64,000 nt of DNA from Sipunculus nudus (lineage: Eukaryota; Annelida; Sipuncula; Golfingiida; Sipunculidae). Both the position numbers and the translations under genes were made by a program. Below are positions 24,001-38,000 of this stretch, in pieces; the first letter of the stretch is position 1; each line of letters opens with the position of its first letter. The notes under the pieces are model-generated. The model ran no database searches. It was not told where the DNA came from and saw nothing but the letters and a program-made list of their open reading frames with translations. The stretch spans positions 33,290,008 to 33,354,007 of the forward strand of contig CM049313.1 in the NCBI GenBank assembly GCA_026874595.1, written 5' to 3'.

Positions 24001-27000
24001 TTCTCCTGTCCTCCTGTTTATTCCCTTATTTTCATATGATTCAGGCAACTTGGGAAATTGTCTGTTCCAAAGGCAAAAAGAGAAAACTGCAGTTCACTGA
24101 AATATTAAATTTGGGATATCAGAAAACAGATAATTTTTTCAGCTTTAGCTGATGCTGTCAGTACCCTCACCAAATGGATTTGAAAGAAATATTGCAAAAA
24201 AATTAGACTGGGGTGCTGGAACAAAATATGTATTGTCTCACTAGTATCAGTGTTAGTATTACCTGAGTACAGGTGTGAATCAACAGGTAAGTGATCAGTT
24301 ATGATTTGTGTTGTTTTTTTTTTCAGGCGGCTGATGGGTTCCTGTTTGTGGTACAGTGTGACACGGGGAGAGTTATCTATGTATCAGACTCCATCACACC
24401 AGTGCTGAACCAATCACAGGTAAGGATCTCTATTACCGCTTCTCAGCAACCACCTCAGACAGCTCCTTTCAGGGCTCGACATTCACTTTGAAAGTACTTG
24501 CCTTCTTGAACAAGTAACATCTAGCTTTTACTTGCCTTACGAATTTTTACTTGTCCTAAAAAATCAGGGATGGGAGCCACAAATACAAAACGAGTGTTCC
24601 ACATGATTATTTTGAAACAATAAACATGTTCTAATGTTTCTATTGTTAACATTATTTCTCTTTAGCATTTGTACAGATAAACATGCAGAAATTTAAGATA
24701 AAAATATTACAATATAATTTCATTTCTCCAAGAAAGAAAATGGCTTACTTAAGAAAAATTCAGGCTTTTGTGTAAAGATTTATTTTGGACCCACCTGCTC
24801 AGTTGAACATTAGGAGCCCACTTTTGGTTGCCCTACTACCATTTTCTGATACTTTTAATTGCCCTGGGCAAGCAGACAACTGTTAATGTCGAGTCCTCTC
24901 TCTGCATATTAGTCCTAGTACTGTGAACATACTCATATTGTTCATATCCATAGCTACTGCACTTTGATTGAACTGAAGGTACGTGGATATCTCAGACCTT
25001 GGTGATTATCTAGGACCACATTCCGTACAGTCTCAAACCACTATCTCTGAGTTTCACAAACCATGGACTTGTTATACCATTTATAAAAACACCAGTTGTT
25101 TTTGAATTTTTCCAAGTCTTTTTATATTTGTTTTTAAGATAATTATATTTATGCTTTGTGTGTTCATAATGACGTATTCTTAGTGGTGAAATCACTAACC
25201 TTACAAATTCTGTTGAAAATTTGGAGAGATTACTCAAAGGTAAAATGAGTTTAATGAAAACAGGGGATATAAGTTCTAATAACTATTCCAAACTCGGATT
25301 CATAAAAGTATAAGCAGGGAGAGAACTTTATTTGAAGGGGGTTTAGATCCTAATCCGAGATCAAAGTGGCTGGAACTGAGTCGTCCAAGATCATAGGTCT
25401 CTGAGATCGTAGTGGTCCAATCTGAAGGGGCCCGACTTTGTGTAGTCTGAGCTTGTAAAAGTTTGAGATCTCCAGAAAGCCTACTGATAGGGTCCACTGT
25501 TGGTGTGACGTAGGACATTAGCTAATGTGTTTTGTGGGGTTCTGCTTTTCCATGGGATAATAACACAAGTTGATGTGGTTTCTGATAGATTGTGCTGTGG
25601 TAGATCATTCAAGGGAAAAAATGTTGGATTCCTCCACATTTATTAGAGAATAAAGGAAATGTTCCCCCTAAGGACACATTTGGCATCTCCCTGATAGGTC
25701 AAGACCAAAAACAAGCATTTCCAAGCGGTGGCCATGTAAAAGATTTTTTACAGTGTTTGAGTGCCACCACCATCAGTTATAATGTAGATTAATATTAGTT
25801 ATCAGCTTAATTAACAGAAACCAACTCCTGAATCAGTGGATAAGATCATGCCTAGCATAGCTCACAATAGGAAGTGGTTGTACCTCTGTTGTGCTGGCTA
25901 GTGAAGTGTTTTCACACATTCAGCTTTGCCAGTGTATGCAATACCCAACAAGCTTAATGTTCATAATACTTTATTGAATGGCCACACTGTCATCTACACA
26001 ACCAACCATGTACAGCCACTCTATTTTTACAAAGTGCTCCAGTAAAACACTTGTATACATATGCCTGTACCATTTCACATTCAGAGACAACTTTGCTGTC
26101 AGTTTCATTCATGCTCGGTACCTCACAGAGCATAGTGGACATCACATGACCTGTGATGCTTGTTGATTTCATTCAGGGATGATGAGTCACCATGCACAGT
26201 GACTTCACACAAACCATGAAGCTTTTCAATTTCATTCTGGGGCGTTATGTCACTGAGTACCCTGAGGGCCAGGCTAATATGAGACCACTGTATTAAATAC
26301 ATGTATAAGCCATTTTTGCCCTCAGGCATTGATATGGTCTTTGAATGACGTTTTGTATGGCGAGGGCCTCTGTGTCTGTGTGATATTACTGATTACATGC
26401 ATAACTGGTTAATAATACAATGTTCTACCTTGTCATTTAACATAAATTGCAAATGTTTAGATAAGCTGAGCACCACAGTAAAAACTATGCAAGTTTCACT
26501 TATAGATGAAGAATATATGATTTAACAAAGGGATCACATGCCTTCTTTATTTATATTTTTGCTTCCTGCACACATGTGAAACTACTCTGTCAACACAGGT
26601 GTTATTTTATTGAGACCTCAACAGTACACACATTTAAGAGCAAGCAGTACTTAATGCCCCCACCAGACAACATGTGTTAACTTTAGAATAAACTGAAACT
26701 GCCTGCAGAGCCATTCTCTGTGGGGAAAGTCACTGGGTGTAAAGTGGTTAAACTGTTAAGCATTTTCAACAGTGCTTTAACAGTTTTTATGGACTGTGCT
26801 TTGCTAGTGGTTTGTAAATTATCATGAGGAGGGGAATATGGCAGAGAGAAAGAAACAGGGTGACCAGCCATTCTGGAAATCATGTTTGTTTGTTTTTTCA
26901 GTCAGAGAAAATTCAGGGAATGCGTGAAAACTGACTAAGATTATGTATTATTTTTGATAGCACAAAAGAAAAATTGTATTTTTTTTTTACATGTCTCATG

Positions 27001-30000
27001 CCACAGCCAGCAAAAAGAGTGGAACTTGAGGTGTCCAGTCATTATTTTGCAAATTAGTGAAATCCCTTGAAAAGGCCTTCAAACTGAAATTCAAAATTTT
27101 GTTAGAAGCCTGGTGTCGATGCTTTTAGAGCAAGTGATAACATATGTCATTGCTTGAAAGTTTAATTACACATATTAAAGTGTAGCTTAAACTACTTTTA
27201 TATATCCTAATTTTTAGGCTTAGCAGAATACTATAATGTTGCATTTGAAACTGATTAAAACATTTTACACTTATGGGTACTTGGACTCGAGCATTTCTGT
27301 AAGTACAAAAGTTGTGAACACAGCTTGTGACTTTATTATTTATGACTAATTTATTATTAGAATTCTGTGACCTGTACCTCAAAACTATTACCCACTCTGT
27401 TGAGAGACCCTGTTTCACATCATGAAACACTTACATGGCAGCATTTTGGGTGCATTTAGATTAGAATAAACTGTGCCAGGAGAAAAACAGGTTTATACTC
27501 ACATTTATGTATGTATAATAGTCATTTTGCTCTATCTCTGGTATATATAATCACCTAAGTATCGCTGATGACAACTTAGGCTACATATGAAACCAACATT
27601 TAATTAGCATATTTATAATACATGTCATTGCGTGCAAGTTTTAAATGATAATTACTCCCAGACCTGTTGATTGCAATATGAAGATCATTAAAGTAGAGCC
27701 CCGCGTACACATATTTTGTGATACAAATACTCCATGGCTGTCTGAACATGTCACGGTGAAAAAAAATGATAAAACACAAACACACTGGAGGTCATTTGTT
27801 ACATTTTGCTGTCAGCATTTAAACAGTAAACAAATAACTGAATCAAGTTTTTTCCCCAGCAAATGGTAGCCCATATCTTTTAAATCTTTGCCAGTTGATA
27901 CTGTGATATAATGCTGCATATTATAGTGGCCCAGCACATGATTAGGGTATTAATTGATGCAGCTTTTCACTGCTTTGTAATAAATGAATGCTGTTAGTTT
28001 GAAGAAAGTTAATGGCACAGCATCAGGGGGCAAATATTGACTTTTGAGGTTCTCGCTATTTGCCATATGGTCTGTGAGGGTTATGGGTGGTTGTTCATCA
28101 TTTGTACCTGATGCCCTGGGGGCAAATCAGATGCAGTGATGTGTCTGTGAACTGCTGATGTTTGTTTGATGAGGCTTAATGTTTCCAGCATAAAATGCAA
28201 AAAGCTGGCCATCAGTCAGTGTACTGTTTGTGAACCTAAGTGCATTATACTGTCTGTCAGGCTGAGTAGACAGACTGTCACAGCTACTGAATGACTGCTA
28301 ACAGCACTAGATCAGCCTTAGTCCTTTAATAGCAACTATATAAATGTTAAATTATGTATTTTTTTGTACATATAAGGTGTATTTATTGTAAACTTACAGA
28401 ATTGTAAAAATTTTTTCATATTTGGAATATAACAAGTATATACTTTATAAATTAAGTATGTCAGTTTATGATGAGGGGCCTTTGAATTGATTCAATTAAT
28501 TGATTCTCACCTTTGATTGGTTTCTCCATTATCACTTAAGTAGTAAATATAAACTACTCAGTTCAGAGGTTGAGAATTTATTATGATTTAAGTGAGGGAT
28601 TGCAGTTCAGTGCATTAGTTATTTGATACATTGTTGCACCCTTGCAATAAATTTATTTTTCTGAGAAAAAGAAAACTTGAAATCTGTGAAGTTTTACATG
28701 TGCTGTTACTGTTTTGGCAGAATGATATGCACAGTTGTGGCAGTGATTGAGTGTTAGATGTCAGTGTATGTTTGTTTGTCAATACATGTTAATGGTATTT
28801 TTTATACCACTGGACCAGATTATAAAATATGATGAATATTTATTTTATTAAGGACAGTTTACAAAAGTAATACCCTTTCTCATATGAATTATGTGACAGG
28901 TGTATTACATAAAATATTTGAAAAAGAAATCCACCATAATTTGTGCAGTATATGTGAATTGTTAGTGCTTTAATGTAACGTAATATTATTCCACTTGTAT
29001 TTCATACAAGAACATCTGTTATTTATTATTAAGTATTGAATAAAGTGTTAATGATGTCTTTACTGCTGTCATGGGTTTAGTTTTCTACTTTTTTGTGTAA
29101 TACATAAAAGGTGTACTAATTATACTACTATCGTGGTAATGGTCATTATCAGCTACAGTAATTCAGACAGGTGTATTGTATAAAGTGTTTTCACATGGAG
29201 AAAGAAAGTTTTATTCACCATTCTGTGCTGGTAATTATAACTGTGATTGGCTTCATATTGGCGAGGTTAAGTTTTCATGATTTTTACTTTTTATACGCCC
29301 ACATATGACGGGAGCATTATTGTATACCCACCATCTGTCTTAACCTTAAGTGTTGCTGCCATTATTTATAGGGGCTTTGATGGAGTTTCATGAAACTCAT
29401 CATTACTATTAACCAACAGATTATCTCACCCAAGTTTGATTTTGGGCAACATCCATGCATATTTAATAAGGTCACCGGTTGCTAGGCTACTTTGTGGTGT
29501 CGCCACAATAACTTACTGAGAATATGAAGTATTTTGATAAAACTCATCAGAAATGCACAAAATCTTCATAATTGACAAAGGATTCCAAAGCACACCTACC
29601 TAAAGGAAATTCCTGTCCATTATAGGCAGTTTTTTTAAACAATATCATATCATTGATAATATAAACCTTTACATGTGCACCACAAAAGGCATAGACAAGG
29701 TACGAGACACCAGCAAGGCCACGGCTTTTCATCATTGTATTTGGAGCATCTTATTCACAAAAATTTTACTTTCTTGATGATTTCCCTTGTGTGATTATTG
29801 TGAATTCAAAACCCTGATGAACAAAAAAAAAAACAACCCAAGTATTAGAGTGTCTAGCTTTTATCATAATAATAATGGAAGAAAGTTGATAATATTTCTT
29901 GCTAAGACAATGGATAAATAGAAGGAGGTTGTGATAAAAAAAAATTATACATTTTTAACAACCAGCAAGTTCACTCAGGTTATCATAATTTGTTTTGAAA

Positions 30001-31769
30001 AGATACATCATCAGTGCTTAAATTAAAAAAAAAGTTTACAATTCAGTAATGAATATAGAATTGAAAACATGGATTTAAACAGAAGGCCAATTGTACATTT
30101 TAATAAAGCTTTGTTCAGATTTTGAGTGTATGGACAATCTAAAAAAGGAAATCAATTACAAAAACAGAATTGGGAGTTTACCGTACCAGTAACAGTTTAA
30201 TAAGACAGAAATTCACAACCCTGCAAAACTCTCTGCATATTTTAATTTAATTTGTAACAGTGAAAGGTAAAGTTATTGTTGAAGACACCATTTCTTATGC
30301 TGCAGGCATTGGTAACGCAGTGTCTCAGAGTATTTTCTTGCAGTTTTCTTAAACTAATTGAATTTAAACCTCTTGTAGTTTATATTGTTGATGCTACAAC
30401 TTATTATTGTGTCTTTGGATTTTAATCAAGTTTTCCATTTGTGTGCATGCCTTTTTGGAATTTTATATTTTCATTAAACATTCAGTAAATTCATTTAAAA
30501 AGTGCTTCAGCATTGCCCTTATTATTTGAGTTTAAATGAATTTATCTTTTCATATGTTTAAAGATTGACTTGTCATCACTGATTTGATTCAGCTTGCCTG
30601 ATTATGAGAGGGAAAAAAATCCACAACAGTCAAGCTTACTAATTATTGTACTCTTCTGCTATGTTCCTTTTTATAAAAATATCTCTCTTTGAAATATCTT
30701 TTATTAGTAAAAAAAACAAGTTTTTATCCAATTTTTAGATCTTCACATTGTGTTTATCTCTTGAGGTTTCCTAATTCAAGCAAACTTTTCAATCTCATGG
30801 GTTTTCCTGAAAAAATTGCACAATTTTTCATGTTTTCTGTACTTTTATATGGAAAATATTCACAGGTAAGAACTTGGACCTTGCTTCCTTGTCTCTAAAT
30901 TCATTGTGTTGGACATACTATCATAATTTATCAAAATTATGGCTTCAATCCAGTGTTGTTCATGAAACTGTCAGTACAGTATGTATATGCCACAATGAAT
31001 TTAATTCAGCTGCCTCTCTAAGCCTGTGGGTCACAAGAAAATTCTATATTCAGTATGTTGCATTTGGGATTGAGATGTTACCATATTACTTGGCTCGTAA
31101 TGTCTTTGGTTGTGGCCTGGGAATAGCACAGCCTTGTAGATGAGAACTTCCTTGGTTTATTGAGGGTGCCTCTTTACACATATTATGTAAATACTATACA
31201 ACAGTCAGATGAAATTAATAGAAGTATCCCAGAAGTCCTCTGTGTTCTTTTCACCCTTGTTATTTGAATTACCGACACTGGGGGCATCAATTTCTTGCCT
31301 TTTTGTCTGTGACTTTATCTCCATTCACGTCATTCTACCTGTGTTGTGCTTGCAGTCAGACTGGTTTGGGAACAGTATCTTCGAGCTGATTCACCCAGAT
31401 GACATGGAGAAGGTGCGAGAACAGCTGTCTACTTCAGAATCGCAAAACACCGGCCGCATCCTTGATTTGAAAAGTGAGCATTTTATAACCTTCCAGGCCC
31501 AGGCAGGTGGAAACCAAATAAACTTTTGTCACAAGTGGTACTCCATGTGGCCTTGGGCGGCTAATCAATTGATGCTCCCAACAAAATGAGATCAGCAGCC
31601 TTATACTATTTTTCCTAGGGGTTAGAACCTGATATGATTTTATCTTATTTGAATAATCTTAAATTATACTTATTCAATTTCACCACAGATTAAATCAGTA
31701 CCTGATTTGCCTATTATAAGATTATAAACCTTTAATTGATTTACTTTTGCTGTCTGGATTTAAATTACT

Positions 31770-31844
<75 letters not shown>

Positions 31845-31959
31845 TCTTATTTATGTATTAAATTACTTTCATAACTTATATATATAGTTAGATTTTGCAA
31901 ATAGTTTTACATTAAGATTTTATTGCTGTTCGCTCAATAGTTTTCAAACTTATTTCTTG

Positions 31960-32018
<59 letters not shown>

Positions 32019-35000
32019 ATATTTCTTTAATTAACATTCAGTATTGATTATATTTCAGCGGGAACTGTCAAAAAAGAAGGCCACCAGTGTGAGTATTTAC
32101 TTTGTAAAGTACTTATATTACAATTACAGGGCTCAAACAATTACAAAATATATCATTACTAGTATTTCTATAAATCTCCTCTCTCTGACAAACAATTTCC
32201 GTATGCCATATTTTGATTACTTATATTTCTTCTAGGGTTCTTTGCAGGGCTCTGTCAAACAGTGTGCATTTTATTTCACTAGATAATCCTGTTGGTAATT
32301 TTTTTTTTATATATGTAAAAAAAATTGAAAAAAAATACCTGAATTTATGGTCCAGTTCCAGTCTCTAGAATAAAATGACTTCATTTACCATTTCTTTATC
32401 TCATTTTGGACTCTGATGAAGCATATGAATGTAACAAAGCCCACATGATTAATATCATCACTTTTATATTGCTAACTGGAAAAATATTTATACATTGTAA
32501 ATAAATAGTAATAATTAATTTATTTGTAGCATCTGTGCGTTAATGCTTTGTACGTTAATAGTAATAACTGATTTATAATTTGTAGCATCCATGCGTTTAT
32601 GCATGGGATCAAGAAGAGGATTCATCTGCCGGCTAAAGATTGGAAATGTACCAGTTGACCCCATGACCTCCAGCCACACAGTGCGTGTTCGGCAGCGTAA
32701 CACTCTGGGTCCATCCACAGACGGACACCAGTACGCTGTGGTCCATGTGACTGGTTACATCAAGAACTGGCCACCTTCTGGTAGGTCTGCCCAAGGTACT
32801 ACTCATTTATCAACAGAATTTTTATGTTTACAAAATTCTGTATGGCCATATGGGTACAGCAGTGTACATTGGTATAAACAGCTGCCGGGCCTTAGCACAT
32901 AGTCCATATACACCAATACCTGTCATGAGGGGACACCTGTGGGATATAGCCAAAGAGTCCCTGCATTGCTGGTGTCGCTTCATGAGAGGTAGGGACAGGT
33001 TTAGTCAGGGATAATTATTACTGTACAGCGATACATTCAACAGTTAAAGAGAATCACATACCAGTAGATATATAAAGCAAAATGTTTATATCTCAATAAT
33101 ATATGATAAAAGTATTGATATGAACATTTAATACAAGAAAGCAGATCCTTGACATCTTAATTAATGTCTTAATTGACGTCTCTTTGAAGAGCCTATTCAG
33201 TCAGAAATACAAAATCTTATTAACAATGCGTCATGTGAATAGAAAAAGTAACTAAAAATTTTTTTTAAAAAGTTCTTATAATATTTGTTATATTTCTTAA
33301 TTATATATAATTTCTTATTAAATATAAAAAATAACCCCCCCCCCAAGACCTTCACCAGTTTGGCCAAACTTAAATGGTAGGAGGAATTTTGGATAGTGTA
33401 GCATATAAAAAAATGTGCATTCATTTCAATTTTTAGCTAAGCTTACTCTAATTCATCTGAGCTATCATCATGGTCCTTTGTCAGTGGTCCATCCCTCTGT
33501 CGGTCTGGCTGTTAACAAGGCATGTTTATAAACCGTAAGACTTAAAAATCCCAAAATTTGACAAAGAGTAAGATGTCCCTAAGTTCTCCTATCACAGCAA
33601 AAATTAGGTCACTGTGACTTTGTTCCTTCAAGAAATTTGGAAAATCCAGAATTTTTCCTAAAAAATAGCTATTGTTACACTTCAAGACTGCTCACTATGA
33701 AAACCGCTGGTGTTTTGTTCAAATAGGGCATATATATTCCTCTTATATTTCCTATGCACTTGCCAGAAATAAGGTCAAAATTGTGTAAGTTTAAGAATTT
33801 ACGGACCTGAACAAAAAGTACATTGTCAAAACATCAGGAAATAATACTAACCCACTATACATGTTAACAGTTGAAACTAGAGAGTCTTTTTAGCGAACCT
33901 GTGAGCTTATGCGATGGTGCGGCGTCGTGCGGCGTCTGTTGTGCGTAGTGCGTTGTGCGTCGTCTGTACGTTAACCATAGCTATCTCAAAAACGGCAGGA
34001 GCTAGCATCACCAAATTTTTTGCAAATAATCAGTCATCCAAAAACTACATCGGATTTTGTTTATTTTTTTCCTAACAGCATTTTCTTAGATTTTATAGGG
34101 AAAAAGCTAAAAAAGCTTTAAAAATCTTCTTCTCCAAAACTGTCCAGCCAAATTGTCCAATATTTCACAGGAATGATCCCTGGAACAATCTTTCTCAAAT
34201 TTGTTCGAATGAATCCAGTTCAGAGATTTTTGGCCGAGATACAGGAGGTTGAACTTTGTTAACTGTGCAAAAAAGCATATTAAAATTTAAATCTCAGAAA
34301 CAGCTGTAGCTATCATCACCAAATTTCATGCCAATGTTGGTCACATAGGTCATATCTAAAATAGAGGTATTGGTGGCGCCACCTGCATCGGCCTTTTTTG
34401 TACAGGGTCATCAGTGCCTGTATCACACTGAAGGCTACAAAAAACTTCTTCTCTGAAACCATATGGCCAAAATGTTTAATATCGTACAAAAATGATCCTA
34501 GGGTAGTGCTTTTAGGGTAGTGTTCAAATGGTCTCTTTTCAGTGACTTTTAGCTAAGTTATGGGAAGCTGAATTTAGTCATATGCCATAACAGCCCATTT
34601 TAGCTCAGTGGCTACAAAGATCCTCTTCTCAAAAACCACTGGGCCAAATTCTTAAATCTCACACATTAATTACCCTCAGATGTTGATAATTCAAGTTTGT
34701 TCAAATGGTTTTGGTTCAGTGATTTTTGGCTGAGTTATGGGAAGCTTAACTCAGCCATTTTGCTGTATTTTCCCATATGAGTTATAAACCTGCGAAACAT
34801 TTTTCGACTGATGCCACTGAAGCCAGTTTGTTAAATATTTTACAAGAATTATTCCTACAATAATTCTTATAATTATTGTCATTAATGGTTCAACATGAAT
34901 GATTTTTTGGCTGAATTATGGAGATTGAATTGAGTCATTTACCATATATGTTAGCTGTGTGATGCTGTTACATCTAGCCTGGCACCAGTTTATCAGCATC

Positions 35001-38000
35001 TATTACATCATGCCACTAGACATTTAGATTTCAGGCTATCTTTGGTTAATATTGACAAGAAAGATTTTTAAAAGCTTTTAAAAAATTAGATTTATGATTT
35101 AAGTTATTCATCATACCAGGCAATGTTACAATCATGGATATTTAGCTCTCTGTGGCTATATAAAGACAACTGTACGTGGATTATAAATTATTGGTATCCC
35201 TACTTAACTTAATTCAAGAATTTGCCATCAATGAGATATATCTGTATTTTCATTTTGCATTCAGTATGCATCCTTAATAATTTTACATATATTCCTGATT
35301 TCTTATTTATAAAAAGTCAGCTGAAAAGCATTTTGTTTTGGGAAAATAAATTTCAAAGTTATTTCAAGTAGGGACCACTTTTGTGTTCAGATGGCAGCAC
35401 TTCGTTTCCATTGGCAGATTGTCAGTGCCTTGATGTTGGCCATTAGCCCTGGTATGCAGAGAGCTGGCCTGCCCAGCGTATTACACAACCCACTCCACTT
35501 TGCCGAGCTGTGTCTCAGATCCCCTCAGTTGCACATTTTTGCCTGTAAGCAGTGTTGATTTTATTTCATAGGATGCACATATAAAATATGTGCACATTAA
35601 AATACCCAGAGGATGGCATCTAGGGGGAAATGTATATGTGGAGAGAGAATGATTGCAAAGGGACATAACTCAGCTGACTTTTAAGTGGAATGACTTTTTT
35701 TGTGACCAAACCCCAGGTCCACAAATTAAAGTTGGATTAACCCCTTTGATCAATGTTATCAGTCTGTTGACCTGAAGACCCAGTCAACAGAGTTCAGATT
35801 ATATTTCATTCTCTGGACACCATCAAGGATTAACCTGTGGTTCTGCCAGTGGTCTTGGGCACTGCATTCTTTTACATTGAAATTGAGTTACTTCACTTAT
35901 GAATTACAAATTACATAAATTAAGTAAATTGAGCAATTGTAGGGTATACCACAACATCCATTCTAAATATTGCTAAAATAATGTATCTGATCCTGAAACA
36001 TATTTATATCCTTCTAAACCGTTTCTAAAATCTGATTCATAAATATAAAAATAAACATTTTTGCACATTCTTGCTTCATGATTTTATGTGATACAGGCAT
36101 TTCCAGACTTGTTGAAGAGGTAAGGGCAATGTGATCAATCTGGGATACTTGTTTTGGTCATTTCAACATGATGAGGCTGAAACCAAGTTGCGGAGGGGTA
36201 AATCAGGTCAAGCACACCTAGGTCTGTGACCCTCAGCTGAGGCCTGTCATTTTCCCTGATAGATCTTGCCCATGCCTGCAGGTTGACAGACCATCAAACA
36301 ACCACATTATCAATTCAGGGTCACTCTGCTTTCTTTAAGTGATTAAAGAGTTACTTGTACAGTATGTTTTATTATAATAACTAGAAATCTGCATTCGAAG
36401 GAATGCAAGCCTCTGCCATGTGAGGGTCCCCTATTGTGGGATGGTCCCCAACCCATGTTTGCATTCACTTATTCCGCCCATATTCCATGGTTCCTTCATT
36501 CATTAGTGACTTTACATTTGTGAACATTCCTTGAAGTCATTCCAAAACCCAGATCATGTGCCACACCAAATTCTCTATTGATTCTTCATTGGCCCATTCC
36601 TGAAATGCCTTGAAAATTTCATGAGATTCAGTTCATGACTGCATGAGTCATATTGTGAACAAACAGACACTCAAACACACATAAACAGGGATGAACACAA
36701 ACCTTCCTAGCAGAGGCAATGATGTATATACAACAAGGTCAATATCTGGGGGCACTGACCCAGTTTTCAGTTAACGGATGCAATATATGATAAACATATT
36801 TATCATCAAGTCCAAAACAGGTTGGTTCTTCAGTAACAGTATGCATCATTTTGGACTTGTGTCAAAACTTTTCATTTTGATTGTTTGTAGAAATTGACCA
36901 TATTTTAGCCATTGTCACATTTCTTGCAAGAAAAGAAATTAATAAAATTTAAATTAAATTTTCTCTCTTATGTTGTGCTTTTACCTGTTTAGACAATCAA
37001 TTCTGTTGTTATCTGGTTTTTATCAAATACCTGTAAAGACAAGATTAAATAATTACCCACCTGAACAGATATCTGAAAAAAAGGTGCCTGATTTAACAAC
37101 CTTTTTAGCCTAACAATGAAATTTAAGTTGATTTATGATGACAGACAATGAACGGCTTACAGTAGGAACAGACAATGGATATTATACGCAGAGAATGTCT
37201 ATTGACATCCCTTTATAACAGCTGTCTGATGTCACAGCCTCACAAATCAAGGTATAAAATGGAAAAAATAATTGATACAATCATAATAATAACACACTAT
37301 AAATATGTTAGCCTTGGGAAACCAATTTAGGTTGAAGACGTCAAAGATTAAATGGCAAGGCTATTTGATGTCACAGCTTGATTGTATTCCAGTTCTTGTC
37401 AGCCGATGTTATTATGCACAAGTTTCATAAGCTCTGGGTCACATGATCCTGCAGCATGTCATGTGTGTATATACTGCTGATTTGCGCAAATTGTCATGTT
37501 TGGTTTTGGTGGTTCACGTCATTAAATAGAAGGGCTTGTAATTTAATATCATCCAGCTTGTAAGATAATTGACATATGGAATCCTTTGTTGTGCTTATAC
37601 TTTTTATTTGCGCCATGTAAAGATGATTCAATTATGTATTAATATAAGATAAAGATCAAACCATGCTCATCAGTGAAATCAGAAGCAAACGAGTAAACGA
37701 GTGGGAGCTTAGATACTTAATTCTGACGGCAAGAAATGCTGGGGGGGGGGGGGGGGGGGGGGTTGTGAGGCAGTCAGCATCCAGTTCTGGACGAGGTCAA
37801 ATGAGGAGGGATAAGAAAGCCCTGCAAAACTACTCTTGAAAACCAAAAAGTACATTATTGTAAAGCCTTTATAAAATGTAATAATGAAGTAATAAATTAA
37901 AAAAAAAACATCCGATATGGGAAAGAAAACCCTGCGCTGAAAATAGTTTTCAAAGTTTGTGCCCTCGAATGTTAATTTAACCTTTGTTATTCCTGTGTGA

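Larger units (their letters stand above)
31474..32058 (+). other. ARNT intron with two (AT)n tracts
   Basis: 585 bp separating the HPDD exon from the 30-nt microexon. Holds (AT)n runs at 31773-31841 and 31960-32016; otherwise AT-rich. Confidence 0.9.

Noticed and set aside
31773-32016. AT-rich tracts as a replication origin or matrix attachment site
   Set aside because: Simple (AT)n microsatellites explain them; nothing else supports an origin.
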